Notes: generated from the sequence alone by a model not told the origin. Counted from the first letter of the stretch, positions 26,098 to 39,610 are shown. The stretch: 64,000 nt of DNA from Gadus chalcogrammus (GCF_026213295.1 NC_079432.1:14031723-14095722), one strand, 5' to 3'. Program-made: numbers and translations.

Positions 26098-28379
26098 TAG
26101 TCTGAAGATGCCTGCGGCAGGTGAGGTCGGCAGGGGAAGATGGCAAGCAGAAATAGCACTGCATGTATTATGCAACAACCACCTCCCGTTTCCCCTCCCC
26201 CCCCACTTTCCGTCCCCTCATTCGCCCCTCCCCCCCCCCCCCCCCCCCCCATGTCTTCACCAGATGCGGCAGGAGGTCTCAATCACAACCCTGTGGGATG
26301 TGTTTCAACATCCTGCGCAACTGTTATGCAAGCTGTGGGGCGCGGCAGAGACGGGCAGCACACCGATGCCTATACCGCCTGTTGGCTGCATTACCGTGGA
26401 GCTCTCCCTGGCCTACGTAGCCACCCTCCGTCCTGCACACGTCAGGGCGCTCAATGGGTCTCGTTGCACTACTATGGGGTCGACAGGCCGACACCCACCG
26501 ACCCCGGCGGCCCGTGTGACCCTTGACGACGCACCCAAACACAGGGCTGATCTACCGTGGCGATGGCCCTGCGGTTTACGTTGACATCTCGGACAGAAGA
26601 TGGTCAAACAAACAGGAGGACAAAAGGTCTCCCGTTGGCTGGTGTGGGCCATGCGACAGGGAGCATCGTGGGTCTTCCTTATAGCAAGGGGCCACGAGGA
26701 GGACAGGGAAGAGCAGAGTTGCACCTGAACAGCAAGCCGTGAATGTCCACAAGTGAAACAGTGTTAGTCACAGCATCCCCCCTGCGGCTAATTACACACA
26801 CTTTTCCACCCCATCACTTCAAAAGACAATGCATGCTTCGCCATTACACAGTCTGCCTGAGCAGGAAACAAGTTATTAATACACATGTATTAATACCAGG
26901 GGGAGTAGCCTGTGTAGCCTATGTGTTATACCAGGGCGACCAAGCACGAAATACGATTTCCCCTTGGTAAAAATTATTCAGTACGATGTTTATCAGCCTT
27001 GAAGCAACATCTCACCTCTTTTGCATTTGGCTTCAAATCCATTTCCCTACCTTGCATAAAGGTAATATGAAAAAAAATGTGTCCAATGGTTTCGTTTGGC
27101 CACAGCCTTGAACAAGCCAAGAACGCGTTTCACAATCTAATTTTCCATAGAAAACTATTCCTGATAGTATGATATGGTCACACCCCCGTAGCTTTGTAGC
27201 AGCGGGCTGGTGTCTGTAGTAAACAGTTAAGCCTGCTCCTTGGCACGACCAAACATTGCTGTCACAGACTAACACTGTGACTACGGCAGAATCAGACTCT
27301 GGAAGGGAGTTCTTAAATGAAAAGGATAATATATATATGCAAAATAATATTTGTTTGAACCGGACCATACAGATCACTGACATCCACAAAGCTAGAGAAT
27401 TGTCACCAATGGGTACATTATAAACTGATTCAGGTATGCGTCATATTCCTGCTAAAAGGCTGATGTAAAAATTGGAAATTTATTCAAAACTACAAAGCCA
27501 ATGATCATCAGATCAGATTTGTGAATTTCAAGCCAGTGGGATTCCTCCATACTGATGCATGGTGGCTCCCAAAGATCCGCTGAGCCTTAAAGTTAGCGCC
27601 TAAATGACTGAATGTGTTCAAGGCTGCTTTAATAAGCACAGAAATAGATCTGTTTAGGCTAACCCTAGTACGTCGGAGCCGCTAGCATGCGGTTCGGCTA
27701 GCACTTGTGAACGCAGCAATCAGGTGCAGTCTAAAACAATCTAACTCTAGTGTGGTTCGATCGGTCTCACTTACAAATTTGAACCCAATCTTGACCCAGT
27801 CGCAGGAAGTAAACCAAAACCTGTCTCCTAGGGCATATGTTGATACGTACAGAAACTTTAATAAGCTGAACATCGTGCATACCACGGCAGAATCTATATT
27901 TTATATTGAACATGCCTACTGTCGGTTTTTTATCCCGTTTCGTCCGCAACCTTGCCGGATGATGCAATATTTATTTTAAATCATTCTGTCGACTCCTGAA
28001 TATCTGGGGACTACTTCAGCACTGCGGTCTCACACGGCAAACACACGATATCGAGGTAAAAACTGCAGAGTAAAAGGTTGACGAAACTCTTACAGCATTT
28101 ACAGCTACAGAAAAGTGCATATTGTACAAGAAATGCCAAACATTACTTCAAGAGGTGTCAATTACTGTGATGAAAAGTAGGTGGGAAAAGTAAAGAATGG
28201 GGTTCCCAAGGCCAAAGGGGGCATGGGACATACAATAAGAAGTTTCATGAAAGTAGCCTGAGATCCCACAGGTACAACATGAAACATTGACAGTGTTTAA
28301 CCTTGGGTATGGAATTAATTATTGAGGCACCATGTAATTATGGTGAATTAAACCACATTAAAGGAGAGAGTCGTCTCCA

Positions 28380-28389
28380 CCCCCCCCCG

Positions 28390-28433
<44 letters not shown>

Positions 28434-28435
28434 CC

Positions 28436-28466
<31 letters not shown>

Positions 28467-28475
28467 TCCCCCCCA
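28380..28475. repeat. long C-run with (CTC)n
   Basis: Nine C, one G, then 42 consecutive C (28390-28431), followed by CTC trinucleotides and more C-runs. On the minus strand, which is the rngtt sense strand, this is a G-run. Confidence 0.9.
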
Positions 28476-28779
28476 GACTCAAAGCTCAGGTGGGTTGCCA
28501 GGTTGAATCATAACACACAGACCAAAACAAAAACAAACATTCTGACCCGGAACGGAAATCTCCAAAGAGAACAGCCAGCATTGTCTGTAGCATCCTGATC
28601 GGAGGAGCCAGTATTTCGACTCATGTCGCCTTAACCTGATGACACGTGGTCATGGAGCATGGTCATTCTATGATTTAGTATTGTCAATTTTTTATATATT
28701 GTACCTTTAAGACCACCATTTAAAAAGGGTCCCAAGAGAAAGAGGGGAGTTAACACAAATGTATGGAAAATAAACTTAC

Positions 28780-28915
28780 CCCATCTAGTAAGGTTTTGCC
28801 TAAGTGGTGGCGGGGGTCCTTCCGGAGGGGGAACTCGAGGTTGGCAATGTGGAAGATGGTGTTGTCTCGGTCTATCATGTGTACGTCGTTCTTGCCGTTG
28901 ATCAGCATCATGTAT
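28780..28915 (-). CDS. rngtt: rngtt exon 9 (guanylyltransferase, residues 305-349)
   Basis: It encodes [20 protein letters not shown], then [14 protein letters not shown] and KTLLDG. The closing DG begins nucleotidyltransferase motif III. The acceptor is CGACAG and the donor GTAAGT; 136 nt. It is separated from exon 8 by a 13.3-kb intron. Confidence 0.95.
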
Positions 28916-31900
28916 CTGTCGTGGCACAGAACATAACACATGGTTACAAAATCAGACAGCTACTGCTGCTGCCAGTGATGACACAAACCCAGGAAGATTT
29001 GGTGTCAAAGTACTTCAACCACCTTCCTCCCTTTTGATACAAACAAGAGGAAACCAGAGACCATGCATATTGAGATTTGATCCAATGTGGTTCTACCCAT
29101 TCGTCGGTGGGCTCTCTAAAGCGAAGACCACCCATGATGAGATGCAGAAACTGAGGGTTTAGTATGAGCCTTGGAGACAGTAGAAGAGGCGCTTTGAAAT
29201 GTCACTCCCACGCCTTCTGCTAGCGTGGTCTCGTTAGCGACGGCTCCTATTGTCAAGAGGGTTACTCGCCCCTCGTATATTTTTCAGTTGCCATGTCTGA
29301 CAATTGTAATGAACTGCAGCAGAGATAGAAAATAAACAATTCATGATTGGGACTTTCTGTTTTGATCTGTTGTTGTTATTGAGGAAACAACAATTTAAGA
29401 TATACAACTGGGGGTGATGTAAAAGGGAATAAACAGACAGGTCACATGCTGCAACACAAACTTCAGTTTCCCCCCCATCTCTTAAAATAGCTTTAAAACG
29501 TGGAGGTAGCAGGCGTTGCTACATGGGTTCACGGCACTTAAAGATGCATCACCTACTTCTCATTTCTGGAACACATATAGGTATTTCATTTGTTTGAGAC
29601 AATATAATGGATAATATGAAAGGGTCTGAAATTAATGTTTTTGAACGGAAAAAGAGAAGAAATACAGGTACGGGCTTTGTCAGTATTATTTTTTTTATCT
29701 AAAAACAAAATACATTTTCCTGTTCAACCATTTTCATATTTCATTTGATTTCATTATTCTGATTAGAAGCCCATATCAAGAGGTGGGTGTTTACACATAT
29801 TGAGTACTGCAATGTATTCCTCCCTGATCAATCACTAGCGTGCAGGGCTTGTTTGAATATTTTCAATACTGTTACCAATACCTGTGATTCAATACCAATT
29901 CCTCATCAATATAGATATAATTCCAGTCAAGGCCAGACTCCAGTTGACAGCACTAAAGATAAAACAGGCTGTTTGTTATTCCCTCAATGTAATCATCTGA
30001 AATTATGTTGAAAAATAAGTTTCAATGAAAAATGTAAACTATATACCACTTTATCAGACATGACGTATGAGATGGATAAATAAATCTAAAATTTAATTAA
30101 AATAGGGAATTATGTAAGAATAAAAATTGTTTTTTATGTCAAAGCAAGGGTAGGCAATTTATTTAATTATTTTAAATGTCATATTTATTAAAATTCTCTT
30201 TACAACCTAGACAGCACTCAATGACACAAATGTTCACACCGAAAGATTATAATCCGAAATTTATGCCACAATTATAATAGGTAACTGTGGCTGTCGCAGT
30301 ACTGTATTAAGCCTGTCAACTCATTTCATTCAGGTCAAGTGAAGTCTACCTCCACGTACTCTGCCGTGAACTCATTGCACAGGATCAGATTAATCCACAA
30401 GACAAGGCAGACCAGGGATGTGGTTCAGGGAAGGCGAGGTACGCCTGAAGGGAGGGGTGGGATGTTTTCGGTTGGTTACCTTCAAAAATCTAGAATTCTC
30501 TGGCTGGTATCCCCACATTGCCAACTTAGCTTTAATAATAATGATTTACAGTCTGCAGGCAAACAAAGTGCCTGTGACCAAAAAATTCGGCTTTAAAGAT
30601 AGAAATGTACCAGATTGGTCGAATGAATGAGTGATTTGAGCAGCGATAGAAAATGCATTCCATTTAATAAGCAGGTTATTTCTAACCAATTTGTTTTGGT
30701 CTAAACACAAGACTGTTTTTCACTGAGGCAAAGTAAACAGATCCTTGAAGTTATTGTGAATTCATTCACCATGAGATCTACTGCTGACAGAGAGATGTAC
30801 TTCATGTCACAGACCCTGAGGTCTGTGACCCTGAGGACAATACATTAATAGCCACAAATTAATAAATGTCATCATTGACGATTACACATGCTCAGGAATG
30901 TGTTGAGCACGATTGCAAGCCTCTGGTTCTGAACCCAATGATACCTTTCAGGCAGTCTGGCTCTTTATCACAAAATATATGCCGAGTGGAAAAGGATGGC
31001 GGAATGTGGAACATGCTTGTAGCTCCATTACTAAAGGTTAAGCATCCTCATCCACACAGCGTAAAATTAAGAGACGTTAGCCTGCCACCTCATTATGAGC
31101 GGCCAGTGCCATACTACAAATGTTACTATATCTATATATTTGATTGAGCTTAAGCTTAAAATAGTGGATCGCTGATACCTTTGTACAAAAGGTTTCCCCT
31201 CAGTGTATTTCAAGCCCGCCTGGACTAAATGGACCCCCCCCCAGTTGTTGAATTGTACATGTATTTTAAAATACTTTTTTCAGCTTCAGTTAGAGTGGGC
31301 AGCTGGATTAGAAACAGAGTTCTTAACTCACCGATATGACTGTGTTCGCTATGCAATACTTTAAGACACGTTTGATTGCAGAAAATGGCTATTTTCTATT
31401 TCCCCCTTTGCCAAATCTGCACATAAGCCTGAGTATTGACTGTTCTTTGTATTTTATGAGCTTCTGTCGACATTTACCACTTATTTCCAAGTTGGATGTT
31501 AGATTATATATCAAATAAAATCACTCAAATTTTAACCCCCTCAGATTATATCCTCAACGCTGTGAGAGGGCGAATGATGAAGCTTAAGAAGACTAAGATG
31601 AGTGAATACTCCAGTGCATACTTTCACCTTTTCCCTCGACCTTAAAGGTTATATGTGAAGAATTTGATAGCAACTACTTTCATATTGGAACAAATAGAAT
31701 GCCAGTATTTTGTACAGCTATTCTTTGGGGTGCAAGTAGGTATCTCTTTTCAGCAAAAAAGCATTATTTATTATTCATCACCAAGGTCGATTTTTCAGGG
31801 CTCTAGCCTGCAAATAAATCACTTCAACCAATCAAAACCCTGTATCTAGGTCATAGTACCCATGCTCCCTTTGCGTATGAAGGCTTCATTTTGGATTCCA

Positions 31901-34900
31901 ACGTGATGGAAAAGCCTAATTGTGTGGTGAGCCGATGAACACAGACGGGACTACATAATTCTACCAACTGTTATGATGTGCCAGTATTAACTGGGTCCAC
32001 TTTAAGAGTGTCCCATCTGGATTGGATCCAGCATGTAGAAGATCAGTGTTGATCTCTTGGTTGATCTAGCACAGCCAAACAGGATTTAAATGAATTTAGT
32101 TTATTTGCCGAGCAAAAGCTTTGATATTGAATGAAAATGATTGATAGCTTGGATTGAGGTGTGGTCACGGTGTCGATATTGCAGGCATGTATGCAAGGCA
32201 GATGGTTAGTGAGCCTCGGCATTAATTGCCAAATCGATACTATAAGAGCCAACGAAGAGCCATTGTTCGAATCTTCTAGAGGAATTATTTGATCCTGCCT
32301 AGCTCATCCCCTGACAAAGGCCAATCAGTTCCCCTCCCCAAGGTTAAGCAAAACATTTACGCTGGAATAAGACCAAAACCAAAAGAGACAAATGACGGGC
32401 CAATCCAGTGGATTGGCCCTTCTAAACGCAATGTGTGAAATGATTAATGTTAATTGAGTATAACTGAATACATTTACAAGGGTGCGCATTCTTTTTGAAT
32501 AATGGGATGACGCCGTCTTACAATGGTTCCAAATCAATGCGCTACAAAGATACAATAACAGAAATTCCAACCCTTAATTAGTTTTTCTATTAATTTTGTT
32601 TGTGCTTTTCACCATTTCCCTTTTTTCCAGAGATGATTTCTTTCTGGTGCTAAAGGGGTGCTCGACGGTATAGAACTCACAACACAATTAGCCACCGATA
32701 CAATTAAGCATTTATGGAGCAAGTCGACAGCATGCATCGGACGCAAGTGCTCCGAGACAATAAAAGCGTGCCATCCATCACCACACAACATATGCAACAA
32801 AGGTTTTTTGTCAATGTTTTGCAAAAATGTTGTGAACGTTATTACTTGCAACAAAGAGATACCATAACCAAATTCAAATTGTATTACATCTATTAATGTT
32901 TTGATTGATAATAGGTGGTTATCTCGTTGTTAGCCAATTATCTTACATTATTAGGATAATTATTTAGGATAAACCTTCCCTTTGAGAGGGGGCTAAATGG
33001 GCCCCTAAAAGCCTTCCCCTTTATCCCCCTTTAAGGGCGGGCCTGTCCAGTTGGTAGTGTGTAGGACACAAACACACATAACAGAGAGCTTTCATTACAT
33101 GGAGACACAAGCTGAATGGAGTCCAGGCCGAAAATCTATTTTTTTCATTATTGTGAGGTGCTTCGAGTGCGTCCCCTCCACACCCAGGGAGCGGCTCAAC
33201 AGAGAGCTATGACCGTGACCCTTTTCTCACCTCGCTCCCGGCCCACCCGTCTTGAAATAGGTGCTCACAGAAATAATTCAGGATTAAACATTGTAGGAGG
33301 GGAGACCGAGCCCTTTCCCAGGGGCGGGTGTGTGTGGTCACCCAACGTCGTGGGGACTACAAGGCGCAATGGTGCTGCTACCGTGCAAGTACAGGTGCTT
33401 AGATCGTACGCACACGATGGGGCGTGGCCTACGGAGACTGCAGAACCCCCCCCAGAACGACACTGTTGGCTGTGTGAGTCAGACTCTGCAGTGCCACAGC
33501 GGAACAGACTCAAGGAACATTAGAATTGCAATTTGGATATTATTCAATGAGAGAAAACCAACAGAAATCAAATTGGTAATTTAAAACACCAGACAAACCA
33601 TGTTTAAAACATGGAAATCAAATCAAACATGATTAAGATAATTAGGCATGCCAAGCTTAGTTCCATGACCCGGTGCAGATACCAAAGAGAAACAGCAGCT
33701 GCTGTGATGCGTTGTGTTTCAGAAGTAAAACTCTTGCACAAAACACTTTTGTTGAGAGACAACAGGCATTATAATTATATAAACAAATAACAAATCATGC
33801 AGTTGAGAATTCTACTCTGTGCGAATGGCATACACAATTATTGTACTCGATTTGGTTTAGATTAATCCTACTTCAGGACTAATTTAGTTTGACATCCGAT
33901 AATTACCAATGTTTGGATTCCTAACATTCGTCCCTGCACCGGCGAGAGTCACTCATTGAATACAAATATGGAAGACGGCTAAAATAGTAGAAAGTATTAT
34001 TTAAGGATCTCAGCAATAACTCCTAATTAAGCTCTTAGGCTTGAAGTGTGAACTACTACTCACTACTAAAAAAAAGTCAATGTCCAGTTTTGGACAAGAC
34101 TAATCTGAAAGAAATATTTTTTTTCCACAAGCCATTTTGTTCTGCCAGCAAAAAAAAGGCAGCTTTCGTCAAACTAAAAGCCCAGCGTTGTGCTTTTAAC
34201 TGCATCTCGGTGTGACTCTTGAAACAGACAGAAGTGGGTTGGGGTGGCGGTCAGGCAGACTTTGTGGGCTCCGACATCATGCTCGATTACTTGGCACGTG
34301 CCGAGTTCACAGTTGTAGGCACAGATGGATGCATGTGTCTTTTGTCCCGTGAGACATTTTACGCATGATCAGGGTGATTTCAGGTCAGCAGTTTCATCAG
34401 CAAAAAATAAATCTGAAAGTAAAAATTGCTAGTGAAAGAAAGATTTAGGAAGGCGGAAGAATTGACTTTTACAAAGTGAACTTGGTTCAAATAATATTAA
34501 TCTTGAAGGGCCCCTCTTCTGGGAGTCACATGCTGATGATCAACTAGGTTTGTCAATGCAAAACGGTCCCCCGCGGTTTAATTGGCTAGATACCCATGGC
34601 TAACACTGTCAATTGCATTGGCATACAAAGTGCAGGAAGACAGTAAGTGCTGTCCAACTCCCAGTAGAGCGCCTTTTGATCAGCAAGGGACAAATCCCCC
34701 TCGTGCCATCTTTACATCTACTTCTGAGACGTAGAAGAAAATGGTGGCCACCAAAGAGCCGCCTCCGCTTCCATCAAAACGACTCCTCCGGCGTGCCCCT
34801 TGATTAATACGAGTGCCCGTCCTCCTGCTGATCCACCCCTTTCCTCAGAAGGGTGCGGCCAGCCTTTCATTTGCCATTATCCACAATTCCCCGTCTGCAC

Positions 34901-36865
34901 ATGCACCTTGGTCCTAATGAGGAGTGGGAGCAGCCATTGTGGCTGCTCGGCTGGACTGCAGCCCAGCAGCCTGACTGACAGCCCGTTAAGCTCCTTGGGG
35001 CGTCCGTCCCCCCCGCCCAAGATCAAATCCACCGGCGGTGCACATCATTAGTGCCGAGGCCACATTAAGAAGTGCCTCATGGTTAATATCCGTAATGAAT
35101 CAGGTCCCTTCTTAAAATGGGCAAGAGCTTAATGGTAGCTTAATGTTCAACAAGTCAAGGTTGTAGAATGCAAAACGATTATCACAAATAATTATAAATG
35201 ATCTTAAAGATTGTTAATGATCCCGTGGATGAAATGGGACCGACTTTACAGAGATAACTGTGCTTGAGCATATTCTATTGAATAGGATTATCCCCTTGGG
35301 CACACCATAAGGGCATTTGTTTTTCAGTTTGAGATAGTAAGTTACTTTGGCAAATAATTTGCCTAGACTTCAGGCTCCCTCAGTTGTGATTATTACTCTC
35401 AGCAAGGCAATCGTCTTAGCTGTTCTATAGGAAGCCTATGGAAATCCCTCCGGTGGGAGTTTGGCTGGCACACAAGAGACAGTAGAACACTGCCTTTTAG
35501 CATAGCATTCAAGGGGTCTGGGTGTACCATGCTTGCACGGAAAGAAGGATTCAGATCCCAATATGAATCTGAGGTGGGATGTGGAAAGATTTAAAGATGA
35601 AAGATTTGGATGTAGTATGGATGTTGAGCAGAAAGTAGATCCAAGATAATATTTACCACTGGCATCGGTTGGTTCTCCAGCAGATAACCAACACAAATAG
35701 CCTGAAATGTGGTGAGTCTGAAATAATTCATACATAAGGCGTGTAATCTTTCATGTATAATAAGTCCTACAATTCGGAGGAATTAAAGGAAATACCAAAG
35801 AGCTTAACGTAAAACAAAATTATGGAAAAGTGGAAAGCATTATTATCTCAAGAATGACAATAGAAAAAGCGTTTTAGCAAAATGAAAAATGCAAGTTTGC
35901 AAAGAGAAAATCTTGCTCGACCACCTTGAAGAAAAGACTTCTATAAAAATGTCATTTCATGTCTGAAGCCGCCTCCATAATGGATAATTCCTAAATGGAA
36001 ATTCTTTGTATAATCCATATGGGCCAGGATTGGGGTGAGAATTTAAAACGAAGATCCTCACACAGCACACCCTGCAAACACACTCAACTTCTCAGCTACA
36101 TTCATCAACATATCTACTGCACGACCTCCTGTCAATGGTGCTGCTTTTTTCACAAATAGAGAATGTTGTGTAAGATGTAACTATGGACACAAATTGCTTT
36201 CAGAAGTTGTTACTGGCAGTTTCGGGTTACCGGGTAGCTTTATTACACCCACCAAATCTGATTGTAAGGAGCTAGCGAAAGTGTGAATGAAAAAGTATGG
36301 TGTCTAGTGGGGATGTATGCGGGTGTCTAGCCTAAAAAGGCTGTTTTGTTTGCCTGTAATTAACACTTGCTCTCAACCCTTTTACTTTAGTGCTTTTTTT
36401 AATGTGCCCATTTACGGCAACAGGTTTTTACAAGCATACAAAACTCCCATGAACGTTCATCATACCAAATGTTCCAATGAGACAAAAGGTAAACAAAAGC
36501 ACTAACACAACAACCAAATGTATTTACCAACAGAAACGTATTCCTTAGCTGAATTCACAGTTCTGTGTACCCTACGCTTGCAATCGTGGCTGTTGAAGAA
36601 TAAACAAAACCCTCTGCCTGTTCCCGGCCGAATCAGGAGAAAAGTGTGACACTTTGCTGAGCTCCAAGCGGACTAGATACAGGCTCTGTGATGAAAGGAT
36701 CTTCAGTGGGAGATGAATGGGACAATCTCACAAATCGTCGGGAATTCATTTAGGTAATTCGGCTCACACAGGACAGTAGCCTACAAGACCATGCACACAG
36801 AACAAGGGAGACAAGTCTGACTGGACATACACAAAATACATCACATTAAAACTAGACACGTGTTG

Positions 36866-36911
36866 ATAGATAGATAGGTAGATAGACAGATAGGCCTAGA
36901 TAGATAGATAA
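36866..36911. repeat. imperfect (GATA)n microsatellite
   Basis: GATAGATAGATAGGTAGATA and related units, interrupted by AGGCCTA. Confidence 0.9.
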
Positions 36912-37570
36912 ATATGTTCCATTATTTGCCTTGCGGAGCCAGCCAGTCCTGTGCATTTATGCAAATTAGCCATGTGCGCCAATGTCAATTTGTTTCAGTG
37001 AGCGACAAATGAGTGCAGATCATGATTTGCAGATGCAGATCAGTGAAACATATTTTAACTAACCTACTACAGCACGCAACGTTTTTTGTTCTCGGTTGTA
37101 ATCACATTTTAGGAGGTTTTTTTATATATTGGAGGGGAATCACTGTCCTACTTGCTGTCGAAGCACTTTATCCAACAAGCAGAACCGTCTCTGCAATATG
37201 GCCAAAGTGTATTGGAGTTCACTCTTTGATATGGCTGTCTGTACTAAAAGCATACGTCTCCTTTAAATGCGTCTGCAAAATTGAATTGTACGACATGAGC
37301 GACAAAAACGAACAGAAATATTCGGGCAGATACTTTATGAGCGACCAAAGCGTCTTTGCAGCGCAATTCGCTTCTGATGTGAACGCACAGTTAAGCTGCC
37401 CGCTTTAGACCGCTTTAGATAGATTTTTGCAGATCAGTTAAACTGAATGGTGCTACATTTGTATTATAAACTGATCAGCATCATTCACGTGTTTTGTACA
37501 GCTCTCCGCCTCCAGAGAGACTGGTCACGCTTTGATTTCATAGATGTATTATAATCATGACATATATGTT

Positions 37571-37676
37571 ACAGTGTTTCCCACAGAAATTTTGGAGACT
37601 ATGGGGGGGGGGGGGGGGCTGGTATGGGGCGATTGTTGATTGTTGACGGGGTACGGGGGGTATGGAGCGATTGTTG

Positions 37677-37711
<35 letters not shown>

Positions 37712-37970
37712 AATGGCGCGATTGTTGACGGGGGGGGGGGGGGGGGGTATGGAGCGATTGTTGACGGGGGGGGGTATGGAGCGATTGTTGACGGGGGGGG
37801 GGGGGGGGGTGTATGTCTTCAAACTTCGCCTGAGCAAAAAAAGAAAAAAAAAAAAAATTTTTTTTTTTTTTTTAATAATAATAATAATTCATGTGCACGC
37901 AGAGACTATGGCGGCCGAAATTAGACTATGGCGGGCCGCCATAGTCTCGTCAATGTGTGGGAAACACTGT
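37571..37970. mobile_element. hAT-like non-autonomous element with internal G-run array
   Basis: Ends are ACAGTGTTTCCCACAG and GTGGGAAACACTGT, a perfect 14-bp core inverted repeat (ACAGTGTTTCCCAC). About 400 bp, no transposase. Inside are tandem GTATGGAGCGATTGTTGAC units separated by G-runs, then an A14T16 tract. Flanking 8-mers do not match, so a target duplication is not seen. Confidence 0.65.
37605..37810 (+). repeat. tandem array of GAGCGATTGTTGAC units and G-runs
   Basis: About five copies of a unit reading GGTATGG(A/G)GCGATTGTTGAC, or a close variant, are each followed by 7 to about 30 consecutive G. The unit sequence is nearly constant while the G-run length varies greatly. Confidence 0.85.
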
Positions 37971-38375
37971 GTTATTAGCCTATATTATAGTATATTATAT
38001 AAGGCCTATATTCTGTATATTCATTGTCTTCATTGTGGAAAGTGAAGGCGGATGGTCATTAAATGCTCAATTCTGAAATGAATCACAGATAGATGATTAC
38101 GTGTTATTTTCCCATCAATGAAACTGCAGAGGGAAAACAACTACTAATCAAGAAAGTGATTTGCACAAAGGGAGTGAGGTAGATTGACAGCACCAAATTA
38201 TAGCGAGATTATTATATGGCGAGAAACTATGTTATTTAGTTATACCTGACAGCAAATTTCATGTTTGCCATTTTCTGAGGATTTCTTAGATGAGGTCACT
38301 GATATATCACATAAGGGATGGGGGGAAAGAAATAGTCATATAGGAATCAGGATTCTTTGCTTCCAGAAAATAATC

Positions 38376-39610
38376 CTCATCCTCATCCTCATCGTCATCC
38401 GCTTATCCGGGGTCGGGTCGTGGGGGGAGCAGCTCAAGCAGGGGGCCCCAGACTTCCCTTTCCCGGTCCACATTGACCAGCTCTGACGGGGGGATCCCGA
38501 GGCGTTCCCAGGCCAGTGTTGAGATATAATCTCTCCACCTAGTCCTGGGTCTTCCCCGAGGTCTCCTCCCCACTGGACGTGCCTGAAACACCTCCCAAGG
38601 AAGGCGCCCAGTGGGCATCCTTACCAGATGCCCGAACCACCTCAGCTGACTCCTTTCTAAGTAAAGGAGCAGCGGCTCTAATCCGAGTTCCTCACGGATG
38701 GCTGAGCTTCTCACCCTATCTCTAAGGGAGACGCCAGCCACCCTTCTGAGAAAACTCATCTCGGCCGCTTGTACCCGCGATCTCGTCCTTTCGGTCATCA
38801 CCCAGCCCTCATGACCATAGGTGAGGATAGGAACGAATCGACCGGTAGATCGAGAGCTTTGCCTTGCGGCTCAGCTCTCTTTTCGTTACAACGGTGCGGT
38901 AAAGCGAACGCAATACCGCCCCCGCTGCTCCGATTCTCCGGCCAATCTCACGCTCCATAGTACCCTCACTCGCGAACAAGACCCCGAGGTACTTGAACTC
39001 CTTCACTTGGGCTAAGGACTCATTTCCTACCCGGAGTAAGCAATCCACCGGTTTCCTGCTAAGTGTCATGGCCTCAGATTTAGCGGTGCTGATCCTCATC
39101 CCAGCCGCTTCACACTCGGCCGCCAGCCGATCCAGTGAGTGCTGAAGGTCACAGGCCGATGATCCAATGAGGACCACATAATCTGCAAAAAGCAGTGACG
39201 AGATCCTCAGACCACCGAACTGCAACCCCTCCCCACCACGACTACGCCTCGATATCCTGTCCATGTATATCACAAACAGGATTGGTGACAAGGCGCAGCC
39301 CTGGCGGAGACCAGCACCCACTGAGAACGAAACTGACTGGCTGCCGAGGACGCGAACACAGCTCTCGCTTTGGGAGTACAAAGATTGGATAGCCCTGAGG
39401 ATAGACCCCCTTACCCCATACTCCCGCAGCACCTCCCACAGTTTCTCCCGGGGGACCCGGTCATACGCCTTCTCCAGATCCACAAAACACATGTAGACCG
39501 GATGGGCATACTCCCAGGCCCCCTCCAGGATCCTTGCGAGAGTGAAGAGCTGGTCCGTAGTTCCACGTCCGGGGCGAAAACCCGCATTGTTCCTCTTCAA
39601 TCTGAGGTTC
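38376..39610 (-). pseudogene. 5'-truncated non-LTR retrotransposon (LINE) reverse transcriptase, inactive
   Basis: The minus-strand frame 39600-38809 encodes a reverse transcriptase: GFRPGRGTTDQL, YMCFVDLEKAYDRVPREKLW, GLRQGCALSPILFVIYMDRI and SLLFADYVVLIGSS. A second frame, 38801-38403, carries the C-terminal part (RRVAGVSLRDRVR, LRWFGHLVRMP, GRRPRGRPRTRWRDYIS). They belong to one ORF broken by a frameshift near 38805. The catalytic FADD reads FADY (GAT TAT at 39183-39178), so the enzyme would be dead. The endonuclease half is missing. The element ends at the left in TCATCC repeats (38376-38400), as LINE 3' tails do. The clade is not assigned with certainty. Confidence 0.88.

Larger units (their letters stand above)
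25533..28779. other. rngtt intron between exons 10 and 9 (3.2 kb)
   Basis: Contains a long G-run, a C-run and a GC/CpG-rich block (26070-26740), plus a 42-base C-run followed by CTC repeats (28380-28475). No exon recognised. Confidence 0.55.

Noticed and set aside
26108..26584. 158-codon plus-strand frame and overlapping frames
   Set aside because: High GC lowers stop frequency and many overlapping frames are equally long. The proteins are low-complexity Pro-rich with no family match.
23168..34400. Similarity between CTTTTGTCCCGCGAGACGC (near 23268) and CTTTTGTCCCGTGAGACAT (near 34340)
   Set aside because: The match is short and fades quickly on both sides. It is perhaps shared repeat debris and too weak to annotate.
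37013..37408. 131-codon plus-strand frame
   Set aside because: No known domain and no splice context. Its 3' half resembles non-coding repeat sequence common in fish introns.
37538..38045. Gly- or Pro-rich frames across the G-runs
   Set aside because: Artefact of homopolymer G/C tracts inside a transposon; frame depends on uncertain run length.
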